DNA of 64,000 bases, taken from Achromobacter xylosoxidans (GTDB lineage Bacteria; Pseudomonadota; Gammaproteobacteria; Burkholderiales; Burkholderiaceae_B). The translations under genes and the position numbers were made by a program. The notes beneath the pieces are model-generated. The model was given only the letters and a program-made list of their open reading frames with translations, was not told the DNA's origin and ran no database searches. Numbering within the stretch: position 1 is the stretch's first letter; every line of letters starts with the position of its first letter. The stretch covers positions 1,922,001 to 1,986,000 of the forward strand of contig NZ_CP061008.1 of the NCBI RefSeq assembly GCF_014490035.1. The letters are read 5' to 3'. Below, piece after piece: positions 31,819-40,082 of the stretch.

Positions 31819-32110
31819 CTGCCTGCACATGTTCAGGGGCTACTGCGTGCCGCTGGCGACGGTGGAAGCTGTCCGCCAGGCCATTATCGAAACGCCGCGC
31901 CGTGTGGATGTGGGGGCGCTGCGAGCCATCGTTGAGCCCGCGTTGTTGCCGGTAGATCCCTGGTTCAGCACATCACGCGCCATGGCCGCCAGCTGCGCAG
32001 TCAATGCCTTCCTGTTCGATGCCGTTCGAGATGGGCTGGTCAAGCAACGCGTGAATGCGTGGCATCTGCCGGCATGGTGGCGTGTTCGAAAGCAAGCGGG
32101 GGCTGCATGA
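31811..32110 (+). CDS. Hypothetical early phage protein
   Basis: This 99-residue protein starts at ATG 31811, overlapping the previous gene by 8 bp, and is itself overlapped by the next start (ATGA). It is helical with several Trp (PAWWRVRKQ). No family is recognised. Confidence 0.6.
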   Translation: MADCLHMFRGYCVPLATVEAVRQAIIETPRRVDVGALRAIVEPALLPVDPWFSTSRAMAASCAVNAFLFDAVRDGLVKQRVNAWHLPAWWRVRKQAGAA

Positions 32111-32601
32111 CGCTGCAACGCAAGACGCCGCTTCGCCAGAAGACGCCGATGAAGCGTGGCGCGCCGCTGAAGGCCAAGGCCCCGATGATGCGCGCAAAGG
32201 CGCTGCCGCCGCCCCGCGCTTCCATGAAGGCGCGCAAGAAGGGCAAGAAGCCGCCCAAGACCGTCTATCGCAACCCGGCGCTGCTGGACCTTGCCAAGGG
32301 CGAGGAATGCTTGCTGCGCGTGCCCAAGTACTGCCAGGGCGGTACAGACACGACAGTGGCATGCCATTCCAACCAGATACGCGACGGGAAAGGAAAGGGG
32401 ATCAAGGCCCATGACTGGGCGATCGCCTTTGGCTGCGGCGGATGCCATTACTTCCTCGATCAATCAACCGCGCCGTGGGAAATGAAGCTGAGCTACTTCG
32501 TTCCTGCGCTGCGTCTTACGCGCTTGCGCATCATCGCCTTGGGCAAATGGCCCGAGGACGCCGAGCGCGGGTACCAACGTTTGTATGGAGAGTCGCCATG
32601 A
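32107..32601 (+). CDS. DUF1364 phage nuclease (YbcO-like)
   Basis: This 164-residue protein has a very basic Lys/Arg/Pro-rich N-terminus (residues 1-50), then the DUF1364 core YRNPALLDLAKGEECLLRVP with Cys, TTVACHSNQIRDGKGKGIKAHDW and CGGCHYFLDQS. These Cys/His clusters form the HNH-like metal site. YbcO-type enzymes are phage nucleases that may process recombination or replication intermediates. It sits directly before the replication genes. Confidence 0.85.
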   Translation: MTLQRKTPLRQKTPMKRGAPLKAKAPMMRAKALPPPRASMKARKKGKKPPKTVYRNPALLDLAKGEECLLRVPKYCQGGTDTTVACHSNQIRDGKGKGIKAHDWAIAFGCGGCHYFLDQSTAPWEMKLSYFVPALRLTRLRIIALGKWPEDAERGYQRLYGESP

Positions 32602-33434
32602 GCGTGAAAGTCATGGGGATGGTGTTCGAGCGGTATCCGAACGGCGGTGGGGAGATGATTCTCGCGCTGGCGCTCGCGGACCATTCGAGCGATCAAGGTA
32701 CGGGCATCTATCCGTCCATCGCATCCCTGGCCGAGAAGACCCGCCAGTCGGTGCGCGCCGTTCAGTACCAACTGCGCGGCATGGAAAAGGCCGGCTGGTT
32801 GATCCTGGTGAATGCTGGCAACGGCGGCCGCAATCAGCGCCGTGAGTACCGGATTTCTGAGGCTTGGATAAAGGGTGCAGATTTTGCATCCCTCAAACCG
32901 ACGGACCCGGAGCAGGAAAACGGTGCAGATTTTGCACCACCTGAACCGGCGGAAAAGGGTGCAAACCACGACACAAAGGGTGCAACTGACGACGCAAAGG
33001 GTGCAAACGGCGACATGAAAGGGTGCAACGGGTTGCACCCGCATATAACCGTCATAGAACCGTCAGAACCATCAAGAACCGTCACAGGCGCGCGCAAGCG
33101 CTCGCCGGGGTTCGATCCGATGTGCGTGGAATTGCCGGATTGGCTGGATGCGGAACTGTGGGGGCGCTGGGTGCGTCACCGCGTGCAGATTCGGAAGCCA
33201 TTGACCGAAGAGGCTGCCAAGCAGCAGGTGAAAGACCTGGCCGGGTTCCGGCACCAGGGCCACACGCCGGAAGCGGTCATTGCCCATGCCATCGGCAAAA
33301 GCTGGCAAGGGCTGTTCGCCCCAGGTGGGCAACCATCCGGCCGGGGCGGCAAGTTCAACCCCACGGAATACGTGAATCGCAATCGAGCCTCAGGAGGCAA
33401 CGACTATGACGACGGTCGCACGATCAACGTCTGA
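32598..33434 (+). CDS. O-like replication initiator with internal iterons
   Basis: This 278-residue protein has an N-terminal winged-helix domain (YPNGGGEMILALALADHSSDQGTGIYPSIASLAEKTRQSVRAVQYQLRGMEKAGWL) as in lambda O and other phage replisome organisers. A low-complexity stretch (about 92-147) repeats KGAN/KGAT because its DNA carries iterons. The C-terminal third (PGFDPMCVELPDWLDAELWGRWVRHR) is a conserved helper-binding region. It overlaps the P-like gene by 29 bp. It should open the origin in its own coding sequence. Confidence 0.85.
   Translation: MSVKVMGMVFERYPNGGGEMILALALADHSSDQGTGIYPSIASLAEKTRQSVRAVQYQLRGMEKAGWLILVNAGNGGRNQRREYRISEAWIKGADFASLKPTDPEQENGADFAPPEPAEKGANHDTKGATDDAKGANGDMKGCNGLHPHITVIEPSEPSRTVTGARKRSPGFDPMCVELPDWLDAELWGRWVRHRVQIRKPLTEEAAKQQVKDLAGFRHQGHTPEAVIAHAIGKSWQGLFAPGGQPSGRGGKFNPTEYVNRNRASGGNDYDDGRTINV
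32873..33041 (+). repeat. Iterons: candidate prophage replication origin
   Basis: GGGTGCA starts at 32873, 32957, 32978, 32999 and 33021, with a CGGTGCA variant at 32921. The last four are spaced 21, 21 and 22 bp, two helical turns, and are preceded by AAA. The last is the arm of a palindrome, GGGTGCAACGGGTTGCACCC. Repeats AACCGTCA follow at about 33048-33085. Direct repeats inside the O gene are the lambda-type origin layout. Confidence 0.7.
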
Positions 33435-34164
33435 GGGAAACGGCTGGCTCGTGCCCCGTGAAAAGCTGGATGGCATCACGCCGATTGACCATCTGTGGAA
33501 CCGGCTGTCGGGCACGTACGGGGGGCGCTGGCTGAAGGACTTCCCGGACATGCAGAGTATCGAGAACTGGAAAGAGGCCTGGGCCGAAGCGCTGGACGAG
33601 GACCGCGTGACGCCTCAGGAAGTGGCCGAGGGGCTGCGGACCTGCCGCCGCATGTTCCCCGACTGGCCGCCCGCCGTAGGCGAGTTCATCCGCGCGTGCC
33701 GGCCAGGCCTGATCCCGGAGAACGCATTCCATGACGCTGTTGCGGGGATGACGGCGCGCCGCCGCGGCGAGGTGGGGCAATGGAGCCATCCCGCCGTGTA
33801 CTGGGCTGCGGTGCGCGTCGGCTCCCATGACCTGCTGAACTGCGGCTACTCGGTGATGCAGTCACGTTGGGAGCGGGCACTGTCGGATGAACTGGGCCGG
33901 GGCGAATGGGCAGCCATCCCCGTGCCCGCTGTCGCATTGCCTCCGCCTGGGGCGACTCATGCGACGCCGGCAGAGGCCGCCAAGGCGCTGGAGGCAACGG
34001 GAGTGGGTGCGATCCTGAACCAGTCGGGCCGTGATCCGTTGCGCGGGTGGAAGCGGGTGATCGCTGAAACCGAAAACCCCAATGGCAAGCGCTACTCGCC
34101 AGGGATTGTCGCCATGGCGCGCAATGCGCTGCGCATGGGCACGGACCAGGGGGCGCAGGCATGA
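33406..34164 (+). CDS. P-like replication (helicase-loading) protein
   Basis: This 252-residue protein has the lambda P/replicative P family pattern: IDHLWNRLSGTYGGRWLKDFPD, then W.EAL..... RVTPQEVAEGLRTCRRMFPDWPPAVGEFIRACRP, which forms the helical helicase-interaction domain. A downstream Ala/Pro-rich linker leads to a short basic tail. It should recruit the host DnaB helicase to the O-bound origin. Overlaps with O and the next gene indicate one operon. Confidence 0.85.
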   Translation: MTTVARSTSEGNGWLVPREKLDGITPIDHLWNRLSGTYGGRWLKDFPDMQSIENWKEAWAEALDEDRVTPQEVAEGLRTCRRMFPDWPPAVGEFIRACRPGLIPENAFHDAVAGMTARRRGEVGQWSHPAVYWAAVRVGSHDLLNCGYSVMQSRWERALSDELGRGEWAAIPVPAVALPPPGATHATPAEAAKALEATGVGAILNQSGRDPLRGWKRVIAETENPNGKRYSPGIVAMARNALRMGTDQGAQA

Positions 34165-34610
34165 AGCGATGGCCCAACACTGCTGCTACTCGCACGCATT
34201 GCACGACCAGTCGCGTGGCGGTTCTCGCTAGACCCAGCGAAGACACCATTCAAGCCCAGGTTATACGTTGGGCCAACCTTCAGGCCGGTGTGTACCCGGA
34301 GCTATCGCGCCTCTTCCATGTTCCCAACGGCGGTCAGCGGCACGCGGCTGTAGCGGCAAAGCTGAAGGGGCAGGGCGTGAAGCCCGGGGTGCCAGATCTT
34401 TGTTTGCCGGTGCCGCGCTTCGGATGCCCGGGGCTGTGGATCGAAATGAAGACCAGCGACGGCCGGGTCAGCACAAGCCAGAAAGACTGGATTGCATACC
34501 TCAAGGGCGCGGGATATCGCGTCGAGGTGTGCCGCAGCTTTGATCAAGCGCGATCCGTCCTGCTGGAATACCTGAATCCGAAAGTGACTTATTCCCCGGG
34601 GGTGATTTGA
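34161..34610 (+). CDS. VRR-NUC domain nuclease
   Basis: This 149-residue protein has the VRR-NUC (PD-(D/E)XK-type) core: EDTIQAQVIRWANLQ, then HVPNGGQR, KLKGQGVKPGVPDLCLPVP, WIEMKTSDGRVSTSQKDWIAYLKGAGY. Catalytic residues are the D of GVPD, E..K of IEMK and Q of SQKDW. It probably acts as a Holliday junction or structure-specific nuclease in phage recombination and packaging. It overlaps its neighbours by 4 and 1 bp. Confidence 0.92.
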   Translation: MKRWPNTAATRTHCTTSRVAVLARPSEDTIQAQVIRWANLQAGVYPELSRLFHVPNGGQRHAAVAAKLKGQGVKPGVPDLCLPVPRFGCPGLWIEMKTSDGRVSTSQKDWIAYLKGAGYRVEVCRSFDQARSVLLEYLNPKVTYSPGVI

Positions 34611-35128
34611 TGACCCCGGGACGAAATGCGGCCTTGCTGGCAGGACAGACGGCGTTGGCTCAGAAGATCTATGCGGTCTTGCCGGCCGAGCGCACCACCG
34701 CCTTTACCGCGTTGCGGATTGCTCAGGCCATGAAGGACACCACGGGCGCATCCCCGGATATCCACACCATGCGCGGATGCTTGAGGAGGCTGAGGGAGGC
34801 GGGGTTGATCAAAGAGGTTGTGCCGGGGTCGTTCCGGCGCATTGAGGTGAAGGAAAAATTGACGATGACGAATCAGGGGCAGCAGATGATGAGCAACACC
34901 TTCCACGGCAAGGAACCCGTTGATGTACTCGGGGGCACAAAGCAAGCGGCGCCCATGGACGTGCTGGCGATCATCGCCGAAAAGGTTCGGACGGTTATGG
35001 CTGGGCTGGGGACGTTGGCCGAAGAGATCGACCAGGCCGCAATCATGATCGAGGAGCGCGCGGCAGCGGATGCGAAAGAGTTGGCCAAGGTCAAGCAGAT
35101 TGCCACGCTCCTTAAGGAGCTGGGCTAA
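34610..35128 (+). CDS. Hypothetical protein with winged-helix and coiled-coil
   Basis: This 172-residue protein starts at ATG 34610, coupled to the previous stop. The N-terminal part is a likely winged helix (FTALRIAQAMKDTTGASPDIHTMRGCLRRLREAGLIKEV). The second half is a helical coiled coil (DVLAIIAEKVRTVMAGLGTLAEEIDQAAIMIEERAAADAKELAKVKQIATLLKEL). A DNA-binding regulator of late expression is possible. Confidence 0.6.
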   Translation: MTPGRNAALLAGQTALAQKIYAVLPAERTTAFTALRIAQAMKDTTGASPDIHTMRGCLRRLREAGLIKEVVPGSFRRIEVKEKLTMTNQGQQMMSNTFHGKEPVDVLGGTKQAAPMDVLAIIAEKVRTVMAGLGTLAEEIDQAAIMIEERAAADAKELAKVKQIATLLKELG

Positions 35129-35142
35129 GGCTCGGGGGCGCA

Positions 35143-35502
35143 ATGGCTGACCGATTCGACGCTAACGCCGTTTTGTGGAACTGGGCGCGCTGGTGCTGGT
35201 CCGGTGCATCAGTTGGAAACATGGTGTGGTACGAGCCGGCGACTGAGGATTACCACCCGATCGAGGTGGACCATGCGATGGCGGTTGAGCGTCTGCATCA
35301 GGCGCTACCTCTCCTTGAACGCATGATCATCATCGCCGAGTATCCGCAGCGTCATGAACGGTTCGCAGGGCTGGAGGCGCACCAGCGGCGCGCGGCAGCC
35401 CTGCGCTGGATTGCCCAGGTGACGGGCAAGGCAATTTCGGCCACCGAATACAGGCTGTATCTGGGGCTTTTCAAAGACAAGGTGAAACGTGAAGTTTGCT
35501 AA
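35143..35502 (+). CDS. Q-like or late-control small protein
   Basis: This 119-residue Trp-rich, helical protein (LWNWARWCWSG, later HERFAGLEAHQRRAAALRWIAQVTGKAISATEYR) resembles by layout small antitermination (Q-type or DUF1133-like) proteins that end the early operon. Position just upstream of the moron block and late genes supports the role, but no zinc motif is present. Function is tentative. Confidence 0.5.
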   Translation: MADRFDANAVLWNWARWCWSGASVGNMVWYEPATEDYHPIEVDHAMAVERLHQALPLLERMIIIAEYPQRHERFAGLEAHQRRAAALRWIAQVTGKAISATEYRLYLGLFKDKVKREVC

Positions 35503-35731
35503 GGAAATCATCGGGTTGATGGCCCCGTATCCCGGTCGAGAATTCAAGATGGCGGATCTCGTGAGAGCCGCGACGGGGGCGCGGGAACTGACAATCAAGG
35601 AGCGCACGGCGGCGCGGCAAGGCGTACTGCGCGCGGTCACCGCACTTATCGATCACGGGCAAGTGTTGCGCCGGCCCAGCCGCCCCGGTGTTCGCAACGC
35701 TGCTGTGTATCGGTGGAAAAGTGCGACATGA
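35489..35731 (+). CDS. Small winged-helix protein
   Basis: This 80-residue protein starts inside the preceding gene's end. MKFAKEIIGLMAPYPGREFKMADLVRAATG, then AARQGVLRAVTALIDHGQVLRRPS looks like a winged helix. Probably a DNA-binding regulator acting at the early-to-late switch. Confidence 0.6.
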   Translation: MKFAKEIIGLMAPYPGREFKMADLVRAATGARELTIKERTAARQGVLRAVTALIDHGQVLRRPSRPGVRNAAVYRWKSAT

Positions 35732-35803
35732 AGTAGTTGATTAGTGCGACAGGAACCGCGACAATTTCTCCGTCCACAGGTGCGCCCGCATGTAATGCAC
35801 CCG

Positions 35804-35836
35804 AAAACCCGCCAGGCGAAAGCAGGCGGGTTTTTT
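35804..35836 (+). terminator. Terminator of the early rightward operon
   Basis: AAAACCCGCC (35804-35813) pairs with GGCGGGTTTT, followed by more T. The stem is 10 bp with an 11-nt loop. It lies 73 bp past the winged-helix gene. Confidence 0.9.
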
Positions 35837-35883
35837 CATGTGTCCTTTTGGCAATCCTCGCTGGGCGTTAACTCGCTAGTGCT

Positions 35884-36321
35884 TCAACGCTTAACCCTCA
35901 TGGACACGTCCACATGCGTGCCCCGATCTAGATCTGCTCCGGGTGTTTTTTCCCACTGAGGGAGAGAAAGCAGTTCCTTGCCAACTTCGCCAGCTTGGAA
36001 GCGGCGAGCTACATCATCGAGCAATTGGGTGCGATTCGCGAAGTTTCTGCCGCTCAATCCACCGATGAAAAGTCGATAGGTGAGGTTGGGTACTTGGCCC
36101 TTCATGACCCCCAGATCGAGTACTTGACCTTGCTCGTTTCGAATTAGCAAATGGCCTGGGCGGGCGTAGATGCGGTAGATACGCCATGGCGACGAAATGA
36201 CGGGATGTGAAGGTTTTGTTCTTATGCTCGATTCTCTCCCCGCATTTTGGGGTGATGCAGGAGGGAAAAGCTTAACAAAGGTGTGCGCGAGTCTAGCAAT
36301 GGACCTTCTGATAGCGTTCAC
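35884..36321 (-). CDS. Hypothetical protein, moron
   Basis: This 145-residue protein reads from GTG 36321; the ribosome site is poor, so the start could be later. The segment WRIYRIYARPGHLLIRNEQGQVLDLGVMKGQVPNLTYRLFIGG looks like a small globular domain with a fold I cannot name. It is transcribed against the surrounding genes and has lower GC, like phage-borne cargo. Confidence 0.55.
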   Translation of the reverse strand: MNAIRRSIARLAHTFVKLFPPASPQNAGRESSIRTKPSHPVISSPWRIYRIYARPGHLLIRNEQGQVLDLGVMKGQVPNLTYRLFIGGLSGRNFANRTQLLDDVARRFQAGEVGKELLSLPQWEKTPGADLDRGTHVDVSMRVKR

Positions 36322-36761
36322 GTTATCGCCGATGATCGTGCGGACGTGAACGCCGTCCTCTGCCTTTCAAGTTGCAAGGATGGATCGTGCTGGCATTGGA
36401 CTTGTTGCATGTTTGTACTCCCACATGGCGATACGGCGAGGTGACGCACGTTCAAACTCCATGTGTTCAGCATACGCGACCTGCGACTGGCCCATCGCAA
36501 TAAAGGGAAGTCGTTACACAAGACTTAGCGAGCGTGTTGCACTCTGCCCGACACCCTGCGGCCAAGGTCTAAATTGCGGTTTGATGCTAATTAGAAACGT
36601 AGGTTGACTTTCGAAAGTTATGCGCCCATAGTGGGTTAGCGGCTTTTCGAGCATCGCGATTTCCGTCCGGTTTTGTACCCTTCAGGGTGCCTCATTGTTC
36701 GCAGTCCTTTCCTTGATTAGCTCCCTTTTCGGGCTTCGCCCGCTATGCAAGGAGTTGAAAA
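36322..36761 (+). other. Long leader upstream of the second cold-shock gene
   Basis: No gene is evident. The 3' part, about 36600-36761, is AT-rich and contains a short hairpin TACCC/GGGTG around 36676-36695 and GGGCTTCGCCC near 36733-36743, as in the long structured leaders of cspA-type mRNAs. The gene's ribosome site CAAGGAG ends it. Confidence 0.45.
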
Positions 36762-36968
36762 ATGGAAACCGGAATAGTTAAGTGGTTCAACGACGCCAAG
36801 GGCTTTGGGTTCATCATGCCAGAGGATGGCGGCAAGGACCTATTTGCTCATTTCTCTGAAATCGTCAGTGGCGATGGCCACAAAGTATTGGTCGAGAATC
36901 AACGCGTGAGCTACGTCACCGCGCAAGGGGCTAAAGGCCCGCATGCAACGCAAATTCGTGCATTGTGA
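36762..36968 (+). CDS. Cold-shock protein (CspA family), second copy
   Basis: This 68-residue protein has RNP1 KGFGFIMP and RNP2 DLFAHFSEI in the order typical for Csp. It is about three-quarters identical to the copy at 20210. Ribosome site CAAGGAG is ideal. It probably binds single-stranded RNA or DNA and may aid phage transcription in the cold. The long leader suggests post-transcriptional control. Confidence 0.95.
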   Translation: METGIVKWFNDAKGFGFIMPEDGGKDLFAHFSEIVSGDGHKVLVENQRVSYVTAQGAKGPHATQIRAL

Positions 36969-37006
36969 ACAACGGTCCTGGACTGATGAATAGACAGGGA
37001 GGACTA

Positions 37007-37264
37007 ATGTTCCCCAACAACGTGGTCTATAAAGGTTATCGACTAACGGCTAGTGTCTCTCGCATATCGGTTGGAGGCAGTCAGCGGCCCGCTTTTGTCG
37101 CAACTGTGGCATTGGGTGCCGTTTCGGACCAGCATGAGTTGAACGAGCCACAGGAGGTGCCACTCTTTGCCTCTGGAGGGTTTGTTTCAAGCCCTGTAAT
37201 CGCGGTGGATGCGGCAATAAATCATGGGCGTCATTTGGTCGACGCTCATGTTCGACCTTTCTGA
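37007..37264 (+). CDS. Hypothetical protein linked to Csp
   Basis: This 85-residue protein starts at ATG 37007 (GGGAGGA upstream); a GTG at 36965 is the alternative. It contains KGYRLTASVSRISVGG, then FVATVALGAVSD and ASGGFVSSPVIAVDAAINHGRHLVDAHV. Such a protein often follows cold-shock genes in Burkholderiales. Function unknown; lies 38 bp after csp on the same strand. Confidence 0.65.
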   Translation: MFPNNVVYKGYRLTASVSRISVGGSQRPAFVATVALGAVSDQHELNEPQEVPLFASGGFVSSPVIAVDAAINHGRHLVDAHVRPF

Positions 37265-37332
37265 TAGACGTCCGCTAGATTTCCTGCGCATGAAGCTGAT
37301 GGGCTTTTTCAGATGTGTAGGAAGGTGGCACG

Positions 37333-37434
37333 ATGCTGGCTCAGAAAATGACAAAGTACGAGCGGGCAAGTCGGCTGCGTGAGATGGCAGACGCCATAGA
37401 GCGAAACATGTTCATCGCAGTGGGCGACGCTTGA
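37333..37434 (+). CDS. Possible 33-residue peptide
   Basis: ATG 37333 follows GGAAGG at good spacing. The peptide (MLAQKMTKYERASRLREMAD, then AIERNMFIAVGDA) is amphipathic and helical. It could be the remnant or short form of a regulatory protein. Confidence 0.4.
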   Translation: MLAQKMTKYERASRLREMADAIERNMFIAVGDA

Positions 37435-37599
37435 GATGAGTGCGGTATCTGCTGGGGCGTCTGCTTCGGATGAATGCCCCGCGGCCGATCAGCGAACGCA
37501 ATGCCCGACAGTCGATGAGAGACTGTCGAGCAGACTCTCACGATCAGGCTGACATGTGAAAGCTGAGAGCGGGCCTATGCCTTACGCCATGCTCGACTC

Positions 37600-37626
37600 G
37601 AAACCGCCTTGCGAAAGGCGGTTTTC
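37600..37626 (+). terminator. Terminator after the csp unit
   Basis: GAAACCGCC (37600-37608) pairs with GGCGGTTTTC, a 9- to 10-bp stem with an 8-nt loop containing GCGAAA. It could act in both directions. A second small palindrome GACAGTC/GACTGTC lies at 37507-37527. Confidence 0.75.
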
Positions 37627-37705
37627 ACATTTCTGCGGACTTCCCCATGGTAGGCAGCGGTATTTCAAGCAACGCAGTAAAAGGGCGATTCACTCCGCTT
37701 TCCCT

Positions 37706-37948
37706 TCAACTACTGCCGGCGACGATTAAGCGAGACGATATTGCCTGGACGGCCGTGCCGTCGGGCAACCGATAGCGGTTTGCGCCGAGCCATGAAACCA
37801 CACGTCCGTCGGCGAGGCTGCTGTAGAAGTATGCATATTCGCCGTCATCTCCCGCCAGAACCTTGCAGCGTCGTTGGATGACGTATTTAGTACCGTCCAA
37901 TGCCACAGCGATAACTTCAATTGTTCGTTTTGTGTAGTGTGGTTGCAT
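37706..37948 (-). CDS. Small hypothetical protein
   Basis: This 80-residue protein starts at ATG 37948 behind GAGAGGA. It is beta-rich (TIEVIAVALDGTKYVIQRRCKV, then RYRLPDGTAVQAISSRLIV). Its size and pattern resemble small immunity or cargo proteins. No family is offered. Confidence 0.6.
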   Translation of the reverse strand: MQPHYTKRTIEVIAVALDGTKYVIQRRCKVLAGDDGEYAYFYSSLADGRVVSWLGANRYRLPDGTAVQAISSRLIVAGSS

Positions 37949-38276
37949 AGTCCTCTCCGTTGAGGCATACCTTCCTGCAACCATTGATTCACTGTGCCGT
38001 TGGTTGGTCAATACAACTTCAGCTCACATCCAGCAGCCATGCGCGCTATGGTCGAAGTTTGTTTCAATTCTGTGGGCTTGGCAGAGTGCTCAGGCAGGGA
38101 CCTTCCAAGCCTCTTACGTGGGTTCGTTCCCCGTAGCCCGCTACACTTCAGGGTACCCCCACACCAAAAAGCCCCGATATATAGACTCCGGTCAGAGCTC
38201 TTGCGTTTCAGCAGGCATGCGCATGGTGTGCCGTCGGCCTTACACGCCACACAGCGAGGATTCACGCGGTCTGTGA
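37949..38276. other. Stretch without recognisable genes
   Basis: A leftward 100-codon frame (38310-38008) with several Cys exists but overlaps the next gene and lacks a ribosome site. Nothing else is seen. Confidence 0.35.
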
Positions 38277-39719
38277 CTAGGAGACACGTTCTATTCCGGG
38301 GGGGGACCATGTCCCTTCCCCTACTGGCAGGATCGAAGGTGGCGTCGTCTTTGGCCAGTAGAGCCGCATTACCAAGTAAATTGGCCCGTTCGGAGCGGGC
38401 AGCCAGTTAGCTTCTTTGTCTGCGCCCGGGGACTTGTTTTGTATGTAGAGCGTTCGGGACCCGTCTGCATTCGTGGCCATGGTGGGTAACATGGGTGAAT
38501 TAATTAGATAGCGGTGGATCGGATTTTCGATAAGAAGTTGGGACTTTCCGTCATACATCGTGAGCGACCAGAACGAATTCACAGGTGGCAACTGCCCCGC
38601 CGGGAAGGTTAGCGTGTAACTATGCTTGCTGCCGTCTAACGTTTGCCCATCTTTGTCAACGCGTGTGAAAGGATAGGTAGCCTCTGCCGGATCATTGCCA
38701 TAAATGCCGGCCTGAGCAGCGACGGCTCGCTTTAACCAGTCGCCATCGTAGTGAGCGCTATCGCCTGGAAGACCACTAACCCGCCAGCCGTTTATCGTCT
38801 TACCAACGTTGGCGACCGCCTCGTCGACCTTTCGCTGGCCCTCTTTCATGCCGAGACCAAGTTCCAGCTTTTGCTCCAGAGGAAGATCCTTAAAGTTCAA
38901 GGCCTTGCCAGGGCCAATGCCAATGCGTGCGAGCTGAGAGCGGATTCCCATCTCGTTGGATTCCGGCGGTGCGAACTGCAACGCAAAGTCGAGAAACTCG
39001 AAGAAGTTCGTCTTCACAAGTTCCTTGTCGATCTTGGGGAAGTCGATGGATGGTGCGGCTGGCGGCGGAGTTTGTTTCAGGTAGGCCGAGAGCATCTGCA
39101 CTTTGTAGCCGGCCTGTACCTTCTTAACGTTATCGAGATCATCCGGCCCGAAAAGCTGAGTGCGATAGCCCGCAAGGGAGAATTGTGTGCTCGAACGGAA
39201 CACCCGCTTGATGCCCGGTGGGGTATCGCCCTTCCAGGCAGGGCCGACCACCATGTAGTCGCCAGCCTCGCTTCCTGTGGCACGCGTGCCGATGTAGCCA
39301 TAGTTGTAAGTATTGCCGTCGCAGAGCATGACCGAGTAATAGCGCTCGGGTTCGACCTCCGGAACGGAGAGCACCACGGGCTCCGCTCGCAGATCCATCC
39401 AAACAAAGGAATATGGGGTGTCACTGTTTGGTGTGACGATTGCCGTATCTTTATAGGTGAAGACGTTCGGTTCGTTCTTGATGTGATTGAACGGGGCCTT
39501 GAACTGCCCCGAATTGCGATCTACGGCGTACTCGTACATCACCGCATAGTTCATCACGATAGGCAAGCCGTAGATGAACCCTGCCTCAGCAATGTCCTTG
39601 GCGCTGAAGAATCCAGGTCGATCAGCGCTTGTCTGTGCGCTAGCCGGGCCGGACACTATTGTTGCGCCAGCGAGTGCTACGAGTGCACCCGAGCCTAGGA
39701 ACTCGCGTCTTGTGGTCAT
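38277..39719 (-). CDS. Tat-exported DUF1254/DUF1214 protein
   Basis: The protein has 480 residues from ATG 39719 (GAGG upstream; an ATG at 39731 is possible). A twin-arginine signal, TTRREFLGSGALVALAGATI, is followed by DUF1254 (FIYGLPIVMNYAVMYEYAVD, then TPNSDTPYSFVWMDLRAEPVVLSVPE) and DUF1214 (KHSYTLTFPAGQLPPVNSFWSLTMYDGKSQ), a two-domain protein family of unknown biochemical role. Folded export via Tat implies a periplasmic, possibly cofactor-containing protein. It is an unusual moron between the early and late regions. Confidence 0.88.
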   Translation of the reverse strand: MTTRREFLGSGALVALAGATIVSGPASAQTSADRPGFFSAKDIAEAGFIYGLPIVMNYAVMYEYAVDRNSGQFKAPFNHIKNEPNVFTYKDTAIVTPNSDTPYSFVWMDLRAEPVVLSVPEVEPERYYSVMLCDGNTYNYGYIGTRATGSEAGDYMVVGPAWKGDTPPGIKRVFRSSTQFSLAGYRTQLFGPDDLDNVKKVQAGYKVQMLSAYLKQTPPPAAPSIDFPKIDKELVKTNFFEFLDFALQFAPPESNEMGIRSQLARIGIGPGKALNFKDLPLEQKLELGLGMKEGQRKVDEAVANVGKTINGWRVSGLPGDSAHYDGDWLKRAVAAQAGIYGNDPAEATYPFTRVDKDGQTLDGSKHSYTLTFPAGQLPPVNSFWSLTMYDGKSQLLIENPIHRYLINSPMLPTMATNADGSRTLYIQNKSPGADKEANWLPAPNGPIYLVMRLYWPKTTPPSILPVGEGTWSPPGIERVS

Positions 39720-40082
39720 TGAACGCCTCATCTAGTTGGAACAAGCTATGGGATGCTTCAATAGAACATAGGCAGTACAGGATCGGTCATAGAGATAACA
39801 CTCTTATCGGAAAGTGAACAAGCAGATATTTGGGTGAGCGTGGGCCATCCGAGCCACTTAGACGCTGTGTTGATGGGCTCAACGAGGCCCGTTGCCAGAT
39901 CGAAGACGGATGACTAAGGTTCTAGGGAAACCCCGGGGGCCCCTGCGGAAATCAGTCCGGTAAGGGTAATTCGAACCCCGAACGCTCGCTAGTCACGGGC
40001 GCGCTAAGGGGGGGTAATAATAATTTCGCCCACCTATCCATCGCGCGGATTCGGCGGTGAGGGGCACAAATCTGAGACCGTC
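39720..40082. other. Non-coding stretch with candidate cos site
   Basis: No gene. The stretch lies just before the terminase region, where cos is expected. GAAACCCCGGGGGCCCCTGC (39927-39946) is partly symmetric and followed by a GCGGAAATCAGTCC run and repeated CCGG/GGTAA motifs up to about 40010. This would suit a cosN with flanking terminase-binding sites; the nick positions cannot be deduced. Confidence 0.4.

Noticed and set aside
35720..35762. Direct repeats GTGCGACA near the end of the early operon
   Set aside because: Only two full copies plus a partial one; too few and too short to support a functional site.
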